From positions 310,001 through 374,000 of the forward strand of contig NZ_JBPOEA010000001.1 in assembly GCF_052060035.1 (NCBI RefSeq): DNA of 64,000 nt, given 5' to 3'. Of the stretch, positions 7,638 through 16,536 are shown one piece after another. Under the pieces are notes generated by a model. The model worked only from the letters and a program-made list of their open reading frames with translations. It was not told where the DNA came from and searched no databases. Numbering within the stretch: the first letter of the stretch is position 1; the number at the start of each line of letters is the position of its first letter. The DNA comes from Fodinibius sp052060035 (GTDB lineage: Bacteria; Bacteroidota; Rhodothermia; Balneolales; Balneolaceae). Both the position numbers and the translations under genes were made by a program.

Positions 7638-9065
7638 CTATTTAAAGAAGGCGATATCTTCCTCGTCGCGCAAAATAGCGGGTAGTTTACCCTGAGCCTT
7701 ATCTTTTCCTTTGCTGGCCAACCAATTGTTAATCTGCTGTTGAGATATGGAATAGACTTTGGGAAGGCCAAGAGCATTACTTTCTCTGCGAATAGCGTAG
7801 TGACGATTGATCTCACGAACCTCACCGTCAATTTTTTCGGCAAGTCGATCTAATGTATCACGATGAAGCTGCTGCGGGGTACGGATAAACCAAAAGTGTT
7901 GAGGAGCGGCTGCACCTTCTTGAAGCGTGGCCCCAATAGTGAAGTTGCCAATTTCAATGTCCATATCTTGCGATATGATTTTTAAAGCTTCTTCAGCTTC
8001 ATAGGCATACAATGCTTCTCCATAATCATCGAGCATTTCACTGACTCTTCCCATAACTTTAATCCGGGGTGGGTTAGTCTGGGTGAATTCTACAATATCG
8101 TTTAGCGCATACCGCCACAGTCCCGAGTTAGTGGTTACCAGAATGGCATAGGGCGTGTTAGGTTTCACATCCCATAGAGGTACCGTCTCTTGCACGGCCA
8201 TTGAGTCTTGGTCGGGGAGAGGATTAGGAATAAACTCATAAAAGATTCCATTATCGGCAACGAGTTTCATATCTGGTTTAGTCCAGTTATCTGAAAATGA
8301 AAAGTAGCCTTCCGAAGCCCCATAGGTCTCAATAAAACTCACATCATGGTTATCCATCAGTTTTTCGAGATGGGGTTTATAGTTTGCCAGCTTTACGCCA
8401 CCACAGACCAGCAGGGTTAGATTAGGCCAAACTTCGCGAATGCTTGATGCTCCTGTTCTATCGAGCACTTCTTTAAATATGGTCAAAATCCAGCTGGGGA
8501 CTGCAGTGATAACACGAATATCACTGTCTATGGCTTTATCAACGGTTTGATTTACTTTTTCATCAAATGGGAGCTGGCTTAGTTTTATGGGATCAATTAA
8601 CTGGAATGGAGTTAGCCACCACGGAGCTTGTTGTGCAGTATAGGCACTTATTTCTCCAATTTGATACCTATCTTTTTCTTCAAGCGTTCCCGGAATGCTT
8701 ATATGCTTGCCCCAGAGATCAAATATGTTGGGATGTTTTTTAAGGTAGTTCAATACTACTTTCCGCATGAAACTACGATCGCTTTCAAGTCTTGCGTCCG
8801 TCAGGGGCAGGTGTTTTCCTTCGCCCGAGGTGCCGGCCGATACAGCAAATTTGTTAACCTTTCCAGGCCAAAAAATATTACTCTTGCCTTGTTTGAGCTC
8901 CGCTATTTGCGACTTGATATCCTTATAAAATGAGATCGAAATACGATTTGTAAACTCATCAAAGGTACCGATGGATTGCAGATCGTGTTGCTGACCAAAT
9001 TTAGTGTTTTGGGCAGTTTTTAGTAATCGAATAAGCTGTTGCTGTTGAATTTCTTTAATACTCAA
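7638..9065 (-). CDS. GH3-family acyl-adenylating enzyme
   Basis: The 475 residues match the GH3 auxin-responsive family (PF03321), a branch of the ANL adenylating enzymes best known in plants for coupling amino acids to jasmonate or auxin. The ATP-phosphate loop is AGTSGEGK (77-84) followed by HLPLT, and the A5-like motif YGASEG starts at about 248. The VTTNSGLWRYALNDIVEF segment is typical of the family's second half. Bacterial homologues are widespread in Bacteroidota, but their substrates are mostly unknown, so a carboxylic acid-AMP intermediate is the only safe inference. There is no signal peptide. It has its own terminator and is separated from the citrate synthase gene by another, so it is probably its own transcription unit. 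Confidence 0.88.
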   Translation of the reverse strand: MSIKEIQQQQLIRLLKTAQNTKFGQQHDLQSIGTFDEFTNRISISFYKDIKSQIAELKQGKSNIFWPGKVNKFAVSAGTSGEGKHLPLTDARLESDRSFMRKVVLNYLKKHPNIFDLWGKHISIPGTLEEKDRYQIGEISAYTAQQAPWWLTPFQLIDPIKLSQLPFDEKVNQTVDKAIDSDIRVITAVPSWILTIFKEVLDRTGASSIREVWPNLTLLVCGGVKLANYKPHLEKLMDNHDVSFIETYGASEGYFSFSDNWTKPDMKLVADNGIFYEFIPNPLPDQDSMAVQETVPLWDVKPNTPYAILVTTNSGLWRYALNDIVEFTQTNPPRIKVMGRVSEMLDDYGEALYAYEAEEALKIISQDMDIEIGNFTIGATLQEGAAAPQHFWFIRTPQQLHRDTLDRLAEKIDGEVREINRHYAIRRESNALGLPKVYSISQQQINNWLASKGKDKAQGKLPAILRDEEDIAFFK

Positions 9066-9110
9066 AGCAGGATGATTTGGACTAATAACGTTATAGTAAG
9101 AAAATAAAAA

Positions 9111-9132
9111 AGCCCCGAAAAAGTTCGGGGCT
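9111..9132 (-). terminator. Terminator of the citrate synthase gene
   Basis: Stem AGCCCCGAA / TTCGGGGCT with a 4-nt loop. On the minus strand it is followed by a T-rich run (complement of aaaataaaaa). It sits 28 bp past the stop at 9161. Confidence 0.88.
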
Positions 9133-9160
9133 AAATATTTAATACAAAGAATCCAATAGG

Positions 9161-10324
9161 TTATCGCTGTTCAACGGGAACCCATTCTTTATTCTTTTCG
9201 CCAACATACAGGGCACGGGGGCGAACAAGGCGGTTGTTTTCGGCTTGCTCAATATAATGTCCCGTCCAGCCGGAAACGCGGCTCATAGCGAAAATACAGG
9301 TATAAAGATCAGGCTTGATGCCCATCGAGTAGTAAACGGTAGCAGAGAAGAAATCGACGTTGGGATCGATATTTTTTTCATCCTTCATTGTTTTCAGGAT
9401 AGCCTCTGACCATTCATACAGATTTTCATGTCCTGTTTCTTCAGAGAGTTCTTTTGACATGCTGCGTAGAATTCGGGCGCGTGGATCCATCGTTTTGTAT
9501 ACGCGGTGACCAAAGCCCATAATTTTTTCTTTACGCTCCAGTCGTCCATGTACATAATCAACGGGATCGGCATCTTTATCTTCAATATCCAACAGCATAT
9601 TCATCACCTGCTGATTGGCGCCGCCGTGTAATGGTCCTTTAAGAGCACCAATAGCACCGGTCACTGAAGAGTACATATCTGACTCCGTTGAGCAGATGGC
9701 ACGGTTGGTAAAGGTTGAAGCATTCATGCCATGTTCAGCGTGTAAAATGAGGCAGAGATTCATCGTCTGCTCGGCCTTTTCACCCGGCTCTTCGTCGTTG
9801 AGCATATAAAGGAAATTATATGCCGTACTCTTTTTATCGAGAGGAGCTACAATATTTTTGTTATTACGAGACCGATCAAAAGCAGCAATAATAGTTGGAA
9901 TTTTGGCTGTAATGGAAATAGCCTGATTAATACGAAACTCCTCTACATCATCGGTTTGTACTTCGTGAAAGTCTCCGAGCATAGAAACAGCTGTTCGAAG
10001 CACAGCCATGGGTTCGGCGTTTTTCGATGTGCTTTTGATATAATTTAAAACCGGCTCGGGGAGCTCACGATCATTTTGTAGCTTAGTATTTAATGCATCG
10101 AGCTCTTCTTGGTTGGGAAGACGATCATTCCACAAAAGAAAGCAAACCTCTTCAAAGCTCGCGTTTTCGGCCAATGTGTCAATATCGTATCCGGCATAAA
10201 TAAGCTCGCCTTTTTCGCCGTCAATAAAACTTTTAGTACTGCTAAAGGCAACAATACCTGCAAGCCCTTTATTTATGTGCGGATACTGACTTAAATCGAT
10301 TTCTGTATTTGTACTCTCAGCCAT
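9161..10324 (-). CDS. gltA: Citrate synthase
   Basis: The 387-residue enzyme condenses acetyl-CoA and oxaloacetate in the first step of the TCA cycle. The catalytic residues are visible: His233 in LHGGANQQV, His273 in GFGHRVYK, and Asp324 in VDFFSATVYYSMG. RPRALYVG near the C-terminus is also typical. The length is that of the short (Gram-positive/archaeal type) enzyme, without the N-terminal zinc domain of E. coli GltA, so NADH inhibition of the E. coli type is not expected. It has a terminator directly downstream and about 200 bp of free DNA upstream, so it is probably monocistronic. Confidence 0.97.
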   Translation of the reverse strand: MAESTNTEIDLSQYPHINKGLAGIVAFSSTKSFIDGEKGELIYAGYDIDTLAENASFEEVCFLLWNDRLPNQEELDALNTKLQNDRELPEPVLNYIKSTSKNAEPMAVLRTAVSMLGDFHEVQTDDVEEFRINQAISITAKIPTIIAAFDRSRNNKNIVAPLDKKSTAYNFLYMLNDEEPGEKAEQTMNLCLILHAEHGMNASTFTNRAICSTESDMYSSVTGAIGALKGPLHGGANQQVMNMLLDIEDKDADPVDYVHGRLERKEKIMGFGHRVYKTMDPRARILRSMSKELSEETGHENLYEWSEAILKTMKDEKNIDPNVDFFSATVYYSMGIKPDLYTCIFAMSRVSGWTGHYIEQAENNRLVRPRALYVGEKNKEWVPVEQR

Positions 10325-10530
10325 TCTATACTCCGAAATTTTGGATTGAATATATACTTTTTGTTTCGGTTAAATGTAATAAAAACAGATCAAAAAATCA
10401 GGGATAAGTTGAACGCTATCAACCGATAAACCCAGTTTTTACGATGTATAACGAAAGTTAGGTTAACAGCGTTTACCTGAAAGACTTAAATTAATACTTT
10501 TTAGTCTTAAATCGAAGATTTTGAAGGCTT

Positions 10531-11307
10531 TTATTTTTGTTTTTTGGCTTGATTCCAATGCTCATCCATATCTTCAAGCGTAGCATCAGAAAGTGATTTG
10601 TTCTCTTGATTCAGTTGCTCTTCAATGTATTGAAAACGCTGGATGAATTTTTTATTTGTTGACCGAAGGCTGTCTTCAGCATTGAGATCGAAAAACCGTC
10701 CGGCATTAACTAAAGAGAAAAGCAGGTCACCAAATTCTTCGTGGCTTTTTTGGGGATCGTTTTCTTCCAGTGTTTCTTTAAATTCTTGGAGTTCTTCTTC
10801 CAGTTTATCCCAAACCTGAGAAAATACAGGCCAGTCGAACCCTACATTAGCTGCTTTTTCCTGCATACGCTGGGCGCGGATGAGGGCAGGAAGTTGATTA
10901 GGGATACCATCTAACAAGGATTTTTTGCCTTCCTTCATTTTAATATTTTCCCAGTTTTCGGCTACTTGCTCTTCATCTTTAGCGACTTCATCACCAAAAA
11001 CATGGGGGTGACGGCGAATCAGTTTTTCTTGGATGGAGTAAATTACGTCTTCAATTGAAAAGGTGTTAGATTGTTCGGCCATTCGGCTGTGAAATACCAC
11101 ATGCAATAAAACATCGCCCAACTCTTTTTCGAGTTCTTCAAAGTCTGATTCATCGATTGCTTCAACCGCTTCGTAGGCTTCTTCAATAAGATTATCTTTA
11201 ATACTCTGGTGGGTCTGTTTCCGATCCCAGGGACATTCATCGCGAAGAATTTTCACGATCTTGATAAGGTCATCAAAACTTTTTGTGGGTTTTCTGTAAT
11301 CTGCCAT
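10531..11307 (-). CDS. mazG: Nucleoside triphosphate pyrophosphohydrolase MazG
   Basis: This 258-residue protein has two MazG-type all-alpha NTP-PPase domains. The first carries the metal-binding helix EEAYEAVEAI ... ELGDVLLHVVFH and the typical start CPWDRKQTHQS; the second has EFGDLLFSLVN. It hydrolyses NTPs or dNTPs to NMP and pyrophosphate, a house-cleaning and ppGpp-balancing role. It lies about 60 nt downstream of the secreted protein gene and may be cotranscribed with it. Length and motif order match the canonical bacterial MazG. Confidence 0.95.
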   Translation of the reverse strand: MADYRKPTKSFDDLIKIVKILRDECPWDRKQTHQSIKDNLIEEAYEAVEAIDESDFEELEKELGDVLLHVVFHSRMAEQSNTFSIEDVIYSIQEKLIRRHPHVFGDEVAKDEEQVAENWENIKMKEGKKSLLDGIPNQLPALIRAQRMQEKAANVGFDWPVFSQVWDKLEEELQEFKETLEENDPQKSHEEFGDLLFSLVNAGRFFDLNAEDSLRSTNKKFIQRFQYIEEQLNQENKSLSDATLEDMDEHWNQAKKQK

Positions 11308-11367
11308 CGGGATGTAAAATGAGAGTTAGGAATTTAAATTACTGAACATCTGTCCACTGAATCCCTA

Positions 11368-12636
11368 TCACGTTTTGCGCTTTTTCTTTTTAGCGGCGGG
11401 AAACAGAATGTTGTTTAAAATCAGGCGGTAGCCCGGGCTGCTGGTATGTAAGCTCAGGTCGGTGGGAGGGTCGTTGACGCGGTGGGTATAATCTTCGGGG
11501 TCGTGTCCTCCATAGAAGGTGAAGGTTCCCTTTCCATAATTTCCGTGGATGTATTTAACCATATCACGGCCGGGACTTTCACCTAAAATTACAACTGATT
11601 CTTTAATCTTATCTTTTTGAAACGCCGTTGATTGTCCATAAAACCCACGAATGCTGCTTACGTGATTTTGTGTAAGCATGGTTGGAACAGGGTCCCATTT
11701 GGCCGAAAACTCAAAGAGAGTAAAAAAGTCGATCGACTGATCTACGTTATCTAATTGTACTGGCACGTCAATATTGGCATGTTCATATTCGGAAGGATCA
11801 GTACTCAATACAAAATCAGTGAATGCCAGCGTATTTTCGAAATTGAGTTTTTGTTGGGCTTTGGGATCCATGGGATCGCCATCAAATTGGGTAGGGGCAA
11901 TATCAATATCCTGGGCTGCCAGTGCAATATCAAAGGTGTCGGTTCCCGAGCACATAGCAAACATAAATCCACCGTTTCCAACATATTCTTTAATTTTGGC
12001 GGCCACTGCTTTCTTCTCGTTGCTTACCTTGTTGAAACCTAATTCTTTGGCCATGGCTTCCATTTGGCGAACTTGCTTAATATACCACGGCTGATTGCGT
12101 GATGAGACCCAGAACTTTCCATACTGTCCGGTAAAATCTTCGTGATGCAAGTGTAACCAATCATATTCCGAAAGTTTGCCGTTTAATACTTCGGGATCCC
12201 AGACTTTATCGAATTCTACTTCGGCATAGGTGAGGGCCAGTGTAACGGCGTCATCCCAGGGTAGGGCTTGCTTGGGGGTGTAGACGGCAATATTGGGTGC
12301 TTTATCGAGTTGAATGACTGATGTATTTGCATCGGGATTCTCAACTTGATTAATAATTTGGGCCGCTTCGGAATTGGATTTGGTTTCTATTTTTACATTC
12401 CGCATTCTTGCTTTTTTGACCAGATCCTCGGAATAATTAGTCATAAAACTCCCCCCTTTGTAATTAAGCAGCCATTGTGAAGAGTTTCCATCCTGGAGAT
12501 TGTTGAAAATGATTCCGTAGGCTTTAAGGTGATTGGTTTGGGAGGCATCCATCGGGATAAAAAGTTTATCCTGTGCCAAACCGGGCACACTTGCCAAAAG
12601 GATGAGGATAAACGAAATTAGAAGAGAACGTTGCAT
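11368..12636 (-). CDS. Secreted protein of the family often mislabelled asparagine synthetase B
   Basis: The start is set at ATG 12636, 4 nt after the stop of the TPR gene; a longer frame to 12702 would overlap that gene and lacks a leading signal. From 12636 the 422-residue product begins with a clean signal peptide (MQRSLLISFILILLASVPGLAQ). It is therefore exported and cannot be a normal AsnB: no N-terminal Cys2 glutaminase and no SGGxDS P-loop are present. Instead it has segments such as YDWLHLHHEDFTGQYGKF and FMFAMCSGTDTFDIAL that look like a class I glutamine-amidotransferase-like or ThuA-like fold, with GKGTFTFYGGHDPEDYTHRV near the end. The C-terminus is very basic (AAKKKKRKT). Function unknown. 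Translational coupling to the TPR gene suggests a shared role. Confidence 0.75.
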   Translation of the reverse strand: MQRSLLISFILILLASVPGLAQDKLFIPMDASQTNHLKAYGIIFNNLQDGNSSQWLLNYKGGSFMTNYSEDLVKKARMRNVKIETKSNSEAAQIINQVENPDANTSVIQLDKAPNIAVYTPKQALPWDDAVTLALTYAEVEFDKVWDPEVLNGKLSEYDWLHLHHEDFTGQYGKFWVSSRNQPWYIKQVRQMEAMAKELGFNKVSNEKKAVAAKIKEYVGNGGFMFAMCSGTDTFDIALAAQDIDIAPTQFDGDPMDPKAQQKLNFENTLAFTDFVLSTDPSEYEHANIDVPVQLDNVDQSIDFFTLFEFSAKWDPVPTMLTQNHVSSIRGFYGQSTAFQKDKIKESVVILGESPGRDMVKYIHGNYGKGTFTFYGGHDPEDYTHRVNDPPTDLSLHTSSPGYRLILNNILFPAAKKKKRKT

Positions 12637-12640
12637 GATG

Positions 12641-14584
12641 TCAGACCTGAATATCTTCGAGTTCTTGAATGCGTTCGCGGGCATAACTTGCATAAAATCC
12701 ATTGGGAAATTGTAGTAAAAATTCTTCGTAAAGAGGTAACAATTGATCTATCGTTTTTGGAATTTCATGAGTTTTATGTTCAGGAAGTTGAACGTGTTTA
12801 CCTTTTGGTTGCTGCTGTTCTACATTCATATCATTGTTCGTTATCAACTGGTCGGCTAATCGGACTTTGGCCCACATTAATTGTTCACGGAGGGCCGATC
12901 TGTTTCCTTGTATTTGTAAAAAGCTGGCTAATGCGCGATATAAAAACGATGCATTCTGTTTGTTTTTTGAAGTATTTAATTCAAGCAGAGCATACCCTAA
13001 TAATGGATTGTAGCGATCTTTTTGAAATAATTGCTCCAGGGTGGCAATGCTTTGTTCCTGTTCACCGTGGGAAAGATGTTCTATAATTTTAGCAAAAGGG
13101 TCAATTTTAGAGCCCGTGCTGTCAGCCTGTAATCCTTTTTGTATCCATAGCCGAAGTTGAACAGCATCATTGGCAAAATAAGAGGTCGTCTGACGCTCGA
13201 GTGCGTTTAGTTGGATCTTGGCAAATTCATAGTCCCCGGCAAAAAAATCTGTAAGAGCCAGATAATAACGATTTTTTTCGGCCAAGTCGCCAATGCGCTC
13301 CTGCTTATTGCTTTTTGAAAATGATAGTCGGGCGCGGGTATATTCTTTGGCAAAAAGATTTAAGCGTCCTTCGATATATGCTTCTTTTGCTATCGTGCGA
13401 TTATTACCGGCTAAATTTTTCAGCTCAGTCAAGTATGTTTTTGCTTTATCCGGATCATGCAAAACATCCAATGACAGTTCGCTCAAGGTCGTTAAAACCT
13501 GATCCATCTGATAATAATTGGGATCATTGGTTCGGAGAGTATTCAAGGTTGAAAAAGCTTTTTGATAAAGAGACGAACGTCTTGCGGAGAGATCCAGATT
13601 ATGATTCTCAAGATATTTAGCCCACTGTATATATACCTGCGCCAGTTCCTGACGGCTTCTGTTTGACAGGGAAACGATATTGTTATCTATGTAGTAGGAA
13701 TAGGCTTCTTCGGCCAACTTAAACTTTTGTTCAGCCCGCAATTTGGAGCCAATATTAAAGAGGGAGTAAGTGAGGCTGGATGATTCCTCTTCCATATTTT
13801 TTGCGGTTACTACTGCTCGTTCAAAAAGCTTGCGTTCCATCAGCAGCCAAACTTCCAACTGTTGTAGATTTCGATAACTGGGATGGGAGGGAGCAAGCTC
13901 ATCTAAAAAGTCTGAAATTTCCAGAATAGCTACATCATATATATAATCATCCCGAAAGCGCATGAGTCGACGCTGCACGTAAGTCAGGCGATCGGGATTG
14001 TTTTTCACTAATCCCAAAAATTCTTGCATGGCCTGTTCATAGATGCCCGCCTGCATATAGGTTTCTGCCAGTTCTGAGGAAACCAGGTTTGATTGTCCCG
14101 ATGATGATTGTAATTGCTGATAAATTTCGATAGCCTTTTCGTATTCTTTACGTTCTTTAGCTGTGCGAGCAATTTGTAGGTGTACTTGCTGATTGTTGGG
14201 ATAGTCGCTAAGAACGTTATTCCAAATTTCCACACTGTGTTTAATGTCACCGCTAATATGATATAATTCGCCGAGACGTATTTTTGCTTGTGGAAGATGT
14301 CTGCCATCTCGTACAGCTTTTTCTGTTATGGCAATAGCTTTATCATATTGTTTAAGGTTAATGAGACTCTCAGTAAGCTTACTAAAATACAGATATCGAT
14401 GAGGTTCTTTGTTGTACAGCTCTTCAAACTGTTTAGCAGCTTCCTCATATTTTTGTGCACTCAATAACTGGTCAGCCTTAAAATAACTCTCATTTTGCTG
14501 AGCAAACACCATTTGATGGGATAGCACTCCCATCAAAAAGAAAACTAAGAGTACAACGTTTTTAATGACAGATTTAAGAATCAT
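12641..14584 (-). CDS. Exported tetratricopeptide-repeat protein
   Basis: The ATG at 14584 overlaps the end of maf by 11 nt and leads straight into a signal peptide (MILKSVIKNVVLLVFFLMGV ... VFAQ); a longer frame to 14629 would put 15 extra residues before it. The product has about 647 residues. Residues 30-200 contain clear TPR units (for example YEEAAKQFEELYNKEP and YEKAIEIYQQL), and further TPR-like helices recur to the C-terminus. It probably acts as a periplasmic or outer-membrane scaffold. It is the middle gene of a maf-TPR-secreted protein string with overlaps or 4-nt gaps, so the three are most likely one transcript. Confidence 0.85.
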   Translation of the reverse strand: MILKSVIKNVVLLVFFLMGVLSHQMVFAQQNESYFKADQLLSAQKYEEAAKQFEELYNKEPHRYLYFSKLTESLINLKQYDKAIAITEKAVRDGRHLPQAKIRLGELYHISGDIKHSVEIWNNVLSDYPNNQQVHLQIARTAKERKEYEKAIEIYQQLQSSSGQSNLVSSELAETYMQAGIYEQAMQEFLGLVKNNPDRLTYVQRRLMRFRDDYIYDVAILEISDFLDELAPSHPSYRNLQQLEVWLLMERKLFERAVVTAKNMEEESSSLTYSLFNIGSKLRAEQKFKLAEEAYSYYIDNNIVSLSNRSRQELAQVYIQWAKYLENHNLDLSARRSSLYQKAFSTLNTLRTNDPNYYQMDQVLTTLSELSLDVLHDPDKAKTYLTELKNLAGNNRTIAKEAYIEGRLNLFAKEYTRARLSFSKSNKQERIGDLAEKNRYYLALTDFFAGDYEFAKIQLNALERQTTSYFANDAVQLRLWIQKGLQADSTGSKIDPFAKIIEHLSHGEQEQSIATLEQLFQKDRYNPLLGYALLELNTSKNKQNASFLYRALASFLQIQGNRSALREQLMWAKVRLADQLITNNDMNVEQQQPKGKHVQLPEHKTHEIPKTIDQLLPLYEEFLLQFPNGFYASYARERIQELEDIQV

Positions 14585-15200
14585 CGGAATGTTGATAAAT
14601 TTTTTGCTGCGTAAGGAATTCCGGGGCAAATGATGTCATCGCATTATAAAAGCTGTGAAGCGGAAATCCCACCACATTGTAATAATCTCCTCTTATTGCT
14701 TTCACAAAAAGGGAACCGTGCGGATCTTGAATACCATACGCTCCGGCTTTATCCATTGGATTTGCCGTTGCTATATAAGCATTGATAAGTTTGGAATTAA
14801 GATTGCCAAAAATAACAGTTGTTGTCTCAACTAACGTAGTGGTATCGGTTATGTTATTTGAGGCATCTGATTTTACCAAGGAAACCCCGGTAAGTACTTG
14901 ATGCGAATTTCCGCTCAACTGCTGCAGCATGTTTTTTGCTTCCGAACGGGTCGGTGGTTTCTCAAGAATTTTATTGTTAAAGGTGACAATAGTATCGGCA
15001 CCTATCGTTAGAGCATTACGGTAGTGAGGGGCTACAGCTTTGGCTTTGCGATCAGCAAGTGTTTCTACAATTTGGCGGGGCGACCAACGGGAATTGTAGT
15101 CTTCAGTTATATTGCTGGCATGAACCTTAAAAGATATGCCTATTTTTTTAAGGAGCTTTTTACGTCGGGGACTACCGGAGGCCAAGGTAATGGTTTTCAA
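14574..15200 (-). CDS. maf: Maf-family nucleotide pyrophosphatase
   Basis: The 208-residue protein starts with the family signature LASGSPRRKKLL and has the conserved ADTIV segment (IGADTIVTF), LEKPPTRSEAKNML and GAYGIQDPHGSLFVK. Maf/YhdE enzymes hydrolyse dTTP, UTP or modified nucleotides to monophosphates and restrain septum formation. The frame has no ATG near its beginning: the codon at 15200-15198 is TTG and a stop lies four codons upstream, so TTG (or the preceding ATT) must be the start. The stop overlaps the start of the downstream TPR gene. Confidence 0.95.
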   Translation of the reverse strand: MKTITLASGSPRRKKLLKKIGISFKVHASNITEDYNSRWSPRQIVETLADRKAKAVAPHYRNALTIGADTIVTFNNKILEKPPTRSEAKNMLQQLSGNSHQVLTGVSLVKSDASNNITDTTTLVETTTVIFGNLNSKLINAYIATANPMDKAGAYGIQDPHGSLFVKAIRGDYYNVVGFPLHSFYNAMTSFAPEFLTQQKIYQHSDDS

Positions 15201-15350
15201 AATAAGAAGTTACAACCTGTTTAGAATTGGTTTATAATCATCCAAAAATAGAAAAGAATAGGTATTTAAATTGGTAATATGCTATAACAACTAATTATTG
15301 AAGTAAGATCTCAAAATAGAGGGAATTATTGTAATGCTAAGACAGTACTT

Positions 15351-15382
15351 TTTGTAGCTCAATAAATCAATCGTTACTTTAG
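15351..15382 (+). promoter_or_regulatory. Bacteroidota-type promoter for the DUF3098-DUF92-symporter operon
   Basis: TTTG at 15351-15354 and TACTTTAG at 15375-15382 are separated by 20 bp, which fits the TTTG / TAnnTTTG consensus with one mismatch. The leader to the ATG at 15464 holds a GAAAGAA / TTCTTTC hairpin near 15400. Confidence 0.55.
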
Positions 15383-15463
15383 CCGCAGCATCGTGATGAA
15401 AGAAAAGAGATATTCTTTCGTTACATTGTTCATTATCACCATATTATAAAATGATAAATTACA

Positions 15464-15706
15464 ATGGGATCACAAAAGTACGGACGCAGAAGTTCTAACC
15501 AACCAATGATTTTCGATGCCTGGAATTATAAAGTGCTGGCATTGGGACTATTTCTGGTAATTGTAGGCTTTTCAGCAATGTATCTCGAAAATGAAGTTGA
15601 AGGTTTCATATCTCTATATATTTCTCCGATTGTGATTATGAGCGGTTATGCAACCGTCATTTTATCTATCCTTAAACATGACCGGAACTCCTCAAAAACA
15701 TCCTGA
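15464..15706 (+). CDS. Small membrane protein, DUF3098-like
   Basis: The 80-residue protein has a polar N-terminus (about 20 residues) and two hydrophobic helices (about 25-43 and 50-68), with a short basic tail. The pattern of a WNYKVLALGLFLVIVGF helix followed by a SPIVIMSGY helix is typical of DUF3098, a small family common in Bacteroidota and often next to undecaprenyl-diphosphatase or cell-division genes. Function unknown. It is the first gene of a rightward string, 20 nt ahead of the DUF92 gene. Confidence 0.7.
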   Translation: MGSQKYGRRSSNQPMIFDAWNYKVLALGLFLVIVGFSAMYLENEVEGFISLYISPIVIMSGYATVILSILKHDRNSSKTS

Positions 15707-15726
15707 CAATATTTTGACTTGAGCTG

Positions 15727-16536
15727 ATGGATCGGAAGCTAAATGCGTTATTCCTTTTTATAGCGGTTATCGTATTTATTACTGCTGCGAATACTACACA
15801 GCAGTGGAATATACTGCTTGGTGTATTATTGGCTGCCTTTTTTTCTTTGGGAGCTTTTGTTTTTAACGGTTTGTCGCTTGACGGGATGTTTTCAGCGATA
15901 GTTATTGGAACTTTTGCTTTTGGACTTGGAGGTTGGGAGTTGGCGGTTGTACTGCTACTGTTTTTTATAAGCAGTGTTGTTATTTCAGATCGCTCAAAAA
16001 GCCGCGATCAAAATATTTCGCAAAGTGTAAGACGAGGGGGGTTACAGGTTTGGGCTAATGGCTTTTGGGTTGTATTATTTTTGATAGGTGTTGCCATTTT
16101 AAATACCCAAATATTTTTGATCGGAGCCATAGCTGCAATTGCAACTGCTGCAGCTGATACCTGGGCGACTGAGCTGGCCAGCCGAAATCCGGGGAGCACT
16201 TATTTGATAACAAATTTTAAAAAGGTTAACCCCGGTACTGACGGGGGCGTAAGTGTTAAAGGAACTACGTCAGCTATTTTTGCAGCAGCAATGATTTCGG
16301 GGGTAAGTGTTTACGTTTTTTCACTTCATTTTTCTGTTTTTCTGATCATATTCGTTGCAGCTTTTTTAGGATGTCTTATAGATTCATATCTGGGAGCCCT
16401 TTTTCAACAGAATAAACGTTCAGTAATGTTACCGGTTCTCAATTTCGAGATTAATTTTTCGAATAATTTGGTGAACGCAATTGCTACGGGTATTGGTGGA
16501 TTACTGGCAATAACTTCAAAAATGTTTTTTGCATGA
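15727..16536 (+). CDS. DUF92 / TMEM19-family integral membrane protein
   Basis: The 269-residue protein has about six or seven membrane helices and the family's conserved polar motifs: AAADTWATELA (about residues 139-149) and a GTDGGVSVKGT loop. DUF92 includes plant VTE6, which phosphorylates phytyl phosphate, so an isoprenoid-phosphate kinase role is possible; in bacteria it is untested. Its last 4 nt overlap the start of the symporter gene (ATGA), so the two are translationally coupled. Confidence 0.85.
   Translation: MDRKLNALFLFIAVIVFITAANTTQQWNILLGVLLAAFFSLGAFVFNGLSLDGMFSAIVIGTFAFGLGGWELAVVLLLFFISSVVISDRSKSRDQNISQSVRRGGLQVWANGFWVVLFLIGVAILNTQIFLIGAIAAIATAAADTWATELASRNPGSTYLITNFKKVNPGTDGGVSVKGTTSAIFAAAMISGVSVYVFSLHFSVFLIIFVAAFLGCLIDSYLGALFQQNKRSVMLPVLNFEINFSNNLVNAIATGIGGLLAITSKMFFA

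Noticed and set aside
11368..12702. Start at 12702 for the secreted protein gene
   Set aside because: It would place 22 residues before a clear signal peptide and overlap the TPR gene by about 60 nt; ATG 12636 fits the operon spacing.
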